DNA of 64,000 nucleotides from Chloroflexota bacterium (lineage in GTDB: Bacteria; Chloroflexota; Dehalococcoidia; Bin125): contig VXQT01000036.1 of NCBI GenBank assembly GCA_009838915.1, forward strand, positions 64,323-128,322. The letters run 5' to 3'. Below the pieces are notes generated by a model that did no database searches, was not told the origin of the DNA, and worked only from the letters and a program-made list of their open reading frames with translations. Positions 59,661-64,000 of the stretch are shown one piece after another. The translations under genes and the position numbers were made by a program. Numbering within the stretch: position 1 is the stretch's first letter; the number at the start of each line of letters is the position of its first letter.

Positions 59661-60992
59661 ATGCGTCAACTCCTGGTCCTCGCGGCGAGCGTCGCCGCGA
59701 TTCTCGCGCTGCTCACGGCTGCCTGCTCGAGCGATGACGCGCCGTCCGAGCAGGCGGGTACGGCCGATCGGCAGGCTCAAGCGGAACAGGCACAGTCACA
59801 GCAGACTGACGCGTCCGCTCAATCGGACGGCGCACCGGGGCCGCTGAAGATTGCCTTTCTCGGCGACCTGACCGGCGGGCTCGCCGAGATCGGCGTCGAG
59901 ATGCGCGACGGCTTCCTGCTCGCGATCAAACAGATCAACGCGGCCGGCGGCGTCTTCGGGCAGCCTGTTGAGTTCGTGATTGGCGATACCAACACTGATC
60001 CGACCATCGCCATTGAGGAAGCGCGGCGGATGATCGAGATCGAAGGCGCGCATGTGATCGTGGGGGCGCACTCCAGCACCAACTCGCTGGCGGTTGCCGA
60101 GAGCATCACCGGTCCGGCCAGCATTCCGCAGATCTCGCCCGCGTCCTCCTCGCCACAACTCGCGGTCGCGGCGGATAACGACTTCCTCTTCCGGGCCACG
60201 CTCAACGACAAGGTCCAGGGTCCGGCGCTGGCGCAACTGGTCAGCGAGCAGGGCTACACAAACGTCGGCGTGATCTATCGCGACGACGCATGGGGACAGG
60301 GGATCGCAGATTCGTTCGCCGAGGCATTCATCGAGCGCTGGGCCGGGCAGGTCGTGAAGGTCGCCGTGGCTCCGCAGCAGACCACGTATCTCAGCGAGAT
60401 CCAGCGGTCGCTACAGAATGAGCCGGAGGCGCTGGTGATGCTGGCCTACGTCCCGGAAGGCACAATCATCCTGCGGGAGTCTATCGAGAACGACCTCTAC
60501 AACCGCTTCGTTTTCGGACCGACGAGCCGCAACCCGAGCCTGATGGAGGCAATCGGGCCCGAGCATCTGGGCGACATGCACGGCACCGCACCCGGAACTG
60601 CTCCCGGCACGGAGTCGGCACTGCTCTGGGAGTCGGCGTTCATTGAGGAGTATGAGCGACCTTACGGCTTCCCGTACACCAAGCAGGCCTACGACGCGGC
60701 GGTCGCCTTCGCGCTCGCGGCCGAGGCCGCTGGCTCTACCGACGGCGCGGCCATCCGCGATCAGCTCCGTCGAATCGGCGGCGCGCCGGGTCAGGTGATC
60801 GTGGCCGATGTCGGCAGCATTCGCCTGGGCCTCGAAGCGGCGCGTAACGGCGAGGACATCGACTATGAAGGCGCCGCCCAATCGCTCGAATGGGACGAGA
60901 ACGGCGATCTCGCGCGCGGATTCGTCGGCATATGGCGCTTCACCGCCCAGGGCGGCATCGAGGACACCGGCGTCATTCCGTACGGCGAATAG
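59661..60992 (+). CDS. Branched-chain-amino-acid-type solute-binding lipoprotein
   Basis: A 443-residue lipoprotein. The signal ends LALLTAAC, with a short Gln-rich stalk (QAEQAQSQQTDASAQ), then PLKIAFLGDLTGGLAEIGVEMRDGFLLAIKQINAAGGVFGQPVEFVIGDTNTDPTIAIEEARRMIE. This is one type I binding domain, clearly related to both domains of the preceding protein. VGAHSSTNSLAVAES and YRDDAWGQGIADSFAEA are ligand-side regions. It ends GIWRFTAQGGIEDTGVIPYGE. It starts 16 bp after the double-domain gene and is co-oriented. It faces the permease operon tail-to-tail with a 9-bp gap. Confidence 0.93.
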   Translation: MRQLLVLAASVAAILALLTAACSSDDAPSEQAGTADRQAQAEQAQSQQTDASAQSDGAPGPLKIAFLGDLTGGLAEIGVEMRDGFLLAIKQINAAGGVFGQPVEFVIGDTNTDPTIAIEEARRMIEIEGAHVIVGAHSSTNSLAVAESITGPASIPQISPASSSPQLAVAADNDFLFRATLNDKVQGPALAQLVSEQGYTNVGVIYRDDAWGQGIADSFAEAFIERWAGQVVKVAVAPQQTTYLSEIQRSLQNEPEALVMLAYVPEGTIILRESIENDLYNRFVFGPTSRNPSLMEAIGPEHLGDMHGTAPGTAPGTESALLWESAFIEEYERPYGFPYTKQAYDAAVAFALAAEAAGSTDGAAIRDQLRRIGGAPGQVIVADVGSIRLGLEAARNGEDIDYEGAAQSLEWDENGDLARGFVGIWRFTAQGGIEDTGVIPYGE

Positions 60993-61001
60993 CTGACCGG
61001 G

Positions 61002-62048
61002 TCAACGAGACATTGCACGCCGCGCTCGTTGCAAGATCGTTGCCCGCTCGTCGCCCTGATTGTCCGGACCCTCCGAGACGAATCGGCTGACGCGGTTCCG
61101 TTCGGCCAGGAGACCTTGCGGCCGCCAGAGCAGGAAGACGACGATCAGCACGCCGATCAGCAGTTGACGGACCTGGAACACGCGGCTGCCGAGCCAGTCA
61201 GGCAGGCTCTCCTGGATCAACGGCGTCCCGAACCAGAAGAAGCCGACCACCAACGCGCCGAGCACGACGCCGCGGTGATTGCCGCTGCCGCCCACAATCA
61301 GCATTGTCCAGACGAAAAAGGTACCCAGCAGATCGGAGAACGTGAGCGGCGAGATTGTCCCGCTTCGATGCGCGTAGATCGCGCCGCCGAGTCCCATCAA
61401 CATGGCGCCGAGGACAAAGGCGACCATGCGGAACCGCACTGTGTTCTTGCCCGACGCTCTGGCCGTGTCCTCGTTGTCGCGAATCGCGCGCAGCGCCCGT
61501 CCCCAGGGCGACGCAGTAGCCCGCGAAACCAGCCAGTAAACCACGATCAACACTGCCAGCGCGATGGCGAGTTCGACCCAGCGGTATCCGCCGCCGCTGA
61601 CCTCGTCCTGCAGCAGGCCGTCGATCCCGTTGAGCCCGCGGCTGCGGTTGACCAGCCCCTCGACCGAGTTGGCGATGCTGCGCAGGATCGCAGCCACGCC
61701 GATGGTCGCGATAGCCAGGAAGTCGTCGCGCAGCCGCAGCGTGGGAATGCCAAGCAGCAGGGCCAGCACCGCGCCGGCTATGGCAGCAAACATCCAACCG
61801 ACGGGAATCGGCAATCCCCAGCCTGCGACGTACGCTTCCAGCCCCTCAGGCGGGGGAAGCGTGAGCACGGCCGAGACATAGGCGCCGACCATGAAAAAGG
61901 CGGCGACGCCGAAGTTGAGGATGCCGACGCTCCACTGCACGTTGAGCGCCAGCGCGAGGATTGCGAAGATCGCCACCGTGGTCAGGAAGCCAACCGTCCA
62001 GTTGACGGCGCCATCGAACGTGACCAGCGTGACGATCAGTTGTTCCAT
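61002..62048 (-). CDS. livM: Branched-chain amino acid ABC permease LivM-like
   Basis: A 348-residue permease with about nine hydrophobic segments: ALALNVQWSVGILNFGVAAFFMVGAYVSAVLTLP, LLGIPTLRLRDDFLAIATIGVAAILRSIANSVEGLVNRSRGLNGI, and LGAMLMGLGGAIYAHRSGTISPLTFSDLLGTFFVWTMLIVGGSGNHRGVVLGALVVG. These are the LivM consensus. ATG 62048 is 2 bp beyond the livH stop and is chosen over an upstream ATG inside livH. It is the last gene of the livG-livF-livH-livM operon. Confidence 0.92.
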   Translation of the reverse strand: MEQLIVTLVTFDGAVNWTVGFLTTVAIFAILALALNVQWSVGILNFGVAAFFMVGAYVSAVLTLPPPEGLEAYVAGWGLPIPVGWMFAAIAGAVLALLLGIPTLRLRDDFLAIATIGVAAILRSIANSVEGLVNRSRGLNGIDGLLQDEVSGGGYRWVELAIALAVLIVVYWLVSRATASPWGRALRAIRDNEDTARASGKNTVRFRMVAFVLGAMLMGLGGAIYAHRSGTISPLTFSDLLGTFFVWTMLIVGGSGNHRGVVLGALVVGFFWFGTPLIQESLPDWLGSRVFQVRQLLIGVLIVVFLLWRPQGLLAERNRVSRFVSEGPDNQGDERATILQRARRAMSR

Positions 62049-62049
62049 C

Positions 62050-62964
62050 TCAGCGCGCCTGCCCGAAGAGTCCGCGAGGCCGCAACAACAGGACAACAAT
62101 CACGATCACAAAGGGGATGCCCGGTTTGAGGCCGGTGTTGATCCACTGCGTCGAGACCTCCTGGGCGATCCCGACCAGCAGCCCGCCGAAGAGCGCGCCC
62201 CAGGGATTGCCGATCCCGCCCAGGATCACGGCGGCGAACAGCGGCAGCAGCAGCCGGAACCCGGCGTCGAAGCGGACCTCGGCCTGCAGTCCGAGCATGA
62301 CTCCGGCGAGCGCCGCCAGCATCCCGCCCACGATCCAGGTGCCGTAACGGATCCGACCAGTATCGATCCCCGAGGCCTCGGCCAGTCCGGGATTGTCAGC
62401 GGTTGCGCGCATCGCCTTGCCAAAGCGGGTGCGATAGAGCAGCCAGTAGAGCAACACGGCGGCGAGAATCGTGACGCCGACGATGAAGAACTGGTCCGGC
62501 TTGACCTTGATCCCGCCGAGAATCTCGGTAGCCGGATGGATTCCTGGGGTGTAGCGAAAGTTGGACGGTCCCCAGATCAGCTGGATGATCGCGCGCAGGC
62601 CGATCGAAATGCCCAGCGAGGCGATGGCGAAGACGAAGAACGTGCCGCCTGCAGCGCGCAAACGTCGGAATACAAGCCGTTCAAGCACGAGCGAAAGCGC
62701 GGCCACGCCGAGCATCGCCACCAGGATGCCCACAACCAGCCCCCAGCCGAACGACAGCGAGCCGAACTGTCCCCCGGCGAATCCGAGGTTCGCGCCCTCG
62801 GACGAGACGACGAAGAAAGCCAGGAACATCCCCCAGCCCATCTTGTCGCCGTGGGCGAAGTCGCCGACGCCGAGCACGCCGTAGACCAGGGTCAGACCCA
62901 TGGCGCCGAGGGCGATGATCGAACCGACGATGATGCCGACCGTGACCAGTTGCGCGATATCTAT
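62050..62964 (-). CDS. livH: Branched-chain amino acid ABC permease LivH-like, non-ATG start
   Basis: A 304-residue LivH permease if read from 62964: IDIAQLVTVGIIVGSIIALGAMGLTLVYGVLGVGDFAHGDKMGWG, and LRAIIQLIWGPSNFRYTPG, YRTRFGKAMRATADNPGLAEASGIDTGRIRYGTWIVGGMLAALAGVMLGLQAEV follow. The first ATG at 62901 would lose the first membrane helix that precedes GLTLVYGVL in this family. The homologous start (usually MDIAQL or similar) aligns with ATA at 62964-62962, overlapping the livF TAG; CTG at 62949 is the other option. The remaining sequence matches LivH with about eight helices. A non-canonical start, or a base error, should be suspected. Confidence 0.85.
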   Translation of the reverse strand: MDIAQLVTVGIIVGSIIALGAMGLTLVYGVLGVGDFAHGDKMGWGMFLAFFVVSSEGANLGFAGGQFGSLSFGWGLVVGILVAMLGVAALSLVLERLVFRRLRAAGGTFFVFAIASLGISIGLRAIIQLIWGPSNFRYTPGIHPATEILGGIKVKPDQFFIVGVTILAAVLLYWLLYRTRFGKAMRATADNPGLAEASGIDTGRIRYGTWIVGGMLAALAGVMLGLQAEVRFDAGFRLLLPLFAAVILGGIGNPWGALFGGLLVGIAQEVSTQWINTGLKPGIPFVIVIVVLLLRPRGLFGQAR

Positions 62965-63722
62965 TGCCGGCTCCCCTCCTCCAGGGTGAACCCCTCTCCC
63001 TCGTCCTGGCCGAGAAACGCGCGTCCGACTTCCGGGCTAGTCAACATCTCGCGCCCGGATCCTTCAATCGCCTTTTCCCCGTCAACCATGACCAGGCCGC
63101 GATCGGACCAGACCAGCGCTTCGGTCGCGTTCTGCTCCACCATCAGGATGCCGACGCCGCTCATGTGAATCTGGTAGATGCGGCTAAGCAGCTCGCCGCG
63201 AGCAGCCGGCGAGAGTGCCGCGGTCGGCTCGTCGAGGCAGAGCATGACCGGATCAAGCATTAGCGCGCGGGCCATGGCGAGCATCTGGCGTTGTCCGCCG
63301 GAGAGCCTGCTCGCCCGCTCACCGGGTCGGCTCTCGAGGTCGGGGAACATCGCCAGGACCTCGCCGATCCGTTCGCGCAGACCGTCCTTGCGCATGTAGC
63401 CGCCCATCTCGAGGTTTTCGCGAATCGACATCGAGGTGAAGACATTGTCGATCTGCGGCACATAGCCGACGCCGGAGGCGATCATGCGGGGCGTCGACCA
63501 ACCGCTCACATTCTCGCCGCCGAAGAACCGCCGTCCGCGCTCGAACGGCAGCGCGCCAACGATCGCCTTGAGCAGCGTCGACTTTCCCGCGCCGTTGGGA
63601 CCGATGATCGTCAGGATCTCGTCCCGGAACAGATCCAGTTCAACATCGTGGATGATTTCGATCCCTTCGACGTAGCCGCCGCTGAACTGTTCGACCCGCA
63701 GCAATGGACTTCGCGTCGTCAT
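62961..63722 (-). CDS. livF: Branched-chain amino acid ABC ATPase LivF-like
   Basis: A 253-residue ABC ATPase. LRVEQFSGGYVEGIEIIHDVELDLFRDEILTIIGPNGAGKSTLLKAI contains Walker A. GYVPQIDNVFTSMSIRENLEMG, RASRLSGGQRQMLAMARALMLDPVMLCLDEPTAALSP and LMVEQNATEALVWSDRGLVMVDG complete the LivF pattern, including the Glu-Gln after Walker B. It pairs with LivG to power the permease. The stop TAG overlaps the inferred livH ATA start, and the start overlaps the livG stop by 4 bp. Confidence 0.95.
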   Translation of the reverse strand: MTTRSPLLRVEQFSGGYVEGIEIIHDVELDLFRDEILTIIGPNGAGKSTLLKAIVGALPFERGRRFFGGENVSGWSTPRMIASGVGYVPQIDNVFTSMSIRENLEMGGYMRKDGLRERIGEVLAMFPDLESRPGERASRLSGGQRQMLAMARALMLDPVMLCLDEPTAALSPAARGELLSRIYQIHMSGVGILMVEQNATEALVWSDRGLVMVDGEKAIEGSGREMLTSPEVGRAFLGQDEGEGFTLEEGSRQ

Positions 63723-64000
63723 GGACGTCGTCCGCTCAAGTAAGCGGCCTGGACCTCGGGATCGGCGAGCACCTCATCGGCGGTGCCGATCGCCAGGACT
63801 TGTCCCTGGGCCATGACGATCACGGGCTCGCACAGTTGACGGACGAAGTCGAGGTTGTGTTCGATGATCAGGAAGGTCAGCCCGAGCCGTTCCCGCAGTT
63901 CGCGGATGTGCTCGGCCAGCCGAAGGACCAGGGCGGGGTTGACGCCGGCTCCGGGCTCGTCGAGCAGGATCATCTTCGGCTCGGCCATCAGGGCGCGCGC
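63719..64000 (-). CDS. livG: Branched-chain amino acid ABC ATPase LivG-like, truncated by window edge
   Basis: Only the C-terminal 93 residues lie in the window: RALMAEPKMILLDEPGAGVNPALVLRLAEHIRELRERLGLTFLIIEHNLDFVRQLCEPVIVMAQGQVLAIGTADEVLADPEVQAAYLSG. Walker B (MILLDEP), the LivG-type AGVNP and the switch His (IIEHN) are complete. The 5' part, with Walker A and signature, continues beyond position 64000. Last codons overlap the livF start (ATGA). It is probably the first or second gene of the operon. Confidence 0.92.
   Translation of the reverse strand, partial: ARALMAEPKMILLDEPGAGVNPALVLRLAEHIRELRERLGLTFLIIEHNLDFVRQLCEPVIVMAQGQVLAIGTADEVLADPEVQAAYLSGRRP

Overview
The window is GC-rich bacterial chromosome with densely packed genes on both strands, many of them separated by 1-4 bp or overlapping by ATGA-type junctions. 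Gene content suggests Chloroflexota. There are several LLM-class flavin/F420-type oxidoreductases, crotonases, an acyl-CoA dehydrogenase and Rieske oxygenase remains, together with a MecA_N-type PBP, a Beta_propel secreted protein, a RodZ-like HTH-PASTA protein and a SufBCD-SufS-SufU system. This placement is an inference, because there is no rRNA or other phylogenetic marker beyond bS20 and IleS. PBP, MurJ and the RodZ-like protein imply a peptidoglycan wall.

Layout. 1-2.2 kb is a decayed strip holding an intact BrnA antitoxin gene beside an internally deleted brnT, and a frameshifted KshA-type Rieske oxygenase. 2.2-11.4 kb holds a secreted beta-propeller protein, a duplicated-domain lipoprotein, an acyl-CoA dehydrogenase, a lipoprotein PBP, a small metallopeptidase and glycerate kinase. 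11.4-19.4 kb is housekeeping: mtaB-scpB-DUF503 convergent with rimO, then a rodZ-like gene, a dehydrogenase, rpsT, murJ and a zinc-ribbon protein. 19.6-22.2 kb is a complete IS1595-family transposon inserted in a small gene just upstream of ileS. 22.3-28 kb holds ileS, a BrkB-like protein and proB. 28-39 kb is a catabolic/uptake strip: alpha/beta hydrolase, two LLM oxidoreductases, ASST-like protein, GNAT, family-5 solute-binding protein, DegV, an acetoacetate-decarboxylase-like protein and an MFS transporter. 38.9-45.6 kb is a suf operon (sufR-C-B-D-Rieske-S-U-T). 45.8-49.7 kb is an iron/heme-type ABC importer with an MBL hydrolase. 49.8-57 kb holds AI-2E and Ca2+/Na+ exchanger families, two crotonases, an EEP-family protein and a tandem pair of LLM paralogues. 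57-64 kb holds two branched-chain-amino-acid-type binding proteins facing a livM-livH-livF-livG operon that runs off the window.

The most interesting object is the transposon at 19626-22192. It has 23-bp perfect terminal inverted repeats and an 8-bp target duplication, and it carries a beta-class DNA methyltransferase fused to an HNH nuclease as passenger. The passenger reading frame is interrupted exactly at a G9 homopolymer, as in phase-variable mod genes. The divergent promoter region between passenger and transposase is a 12-bp-arm perfect palindrome that reuses the inner 9 bp of the terminal repeats. The second is a dispersed intergenic element, about 12 copies, that folds as a three-way junction with compensatory changes between copies.

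No tRNA, rRNA, CRISPR array or replication origin was seen.
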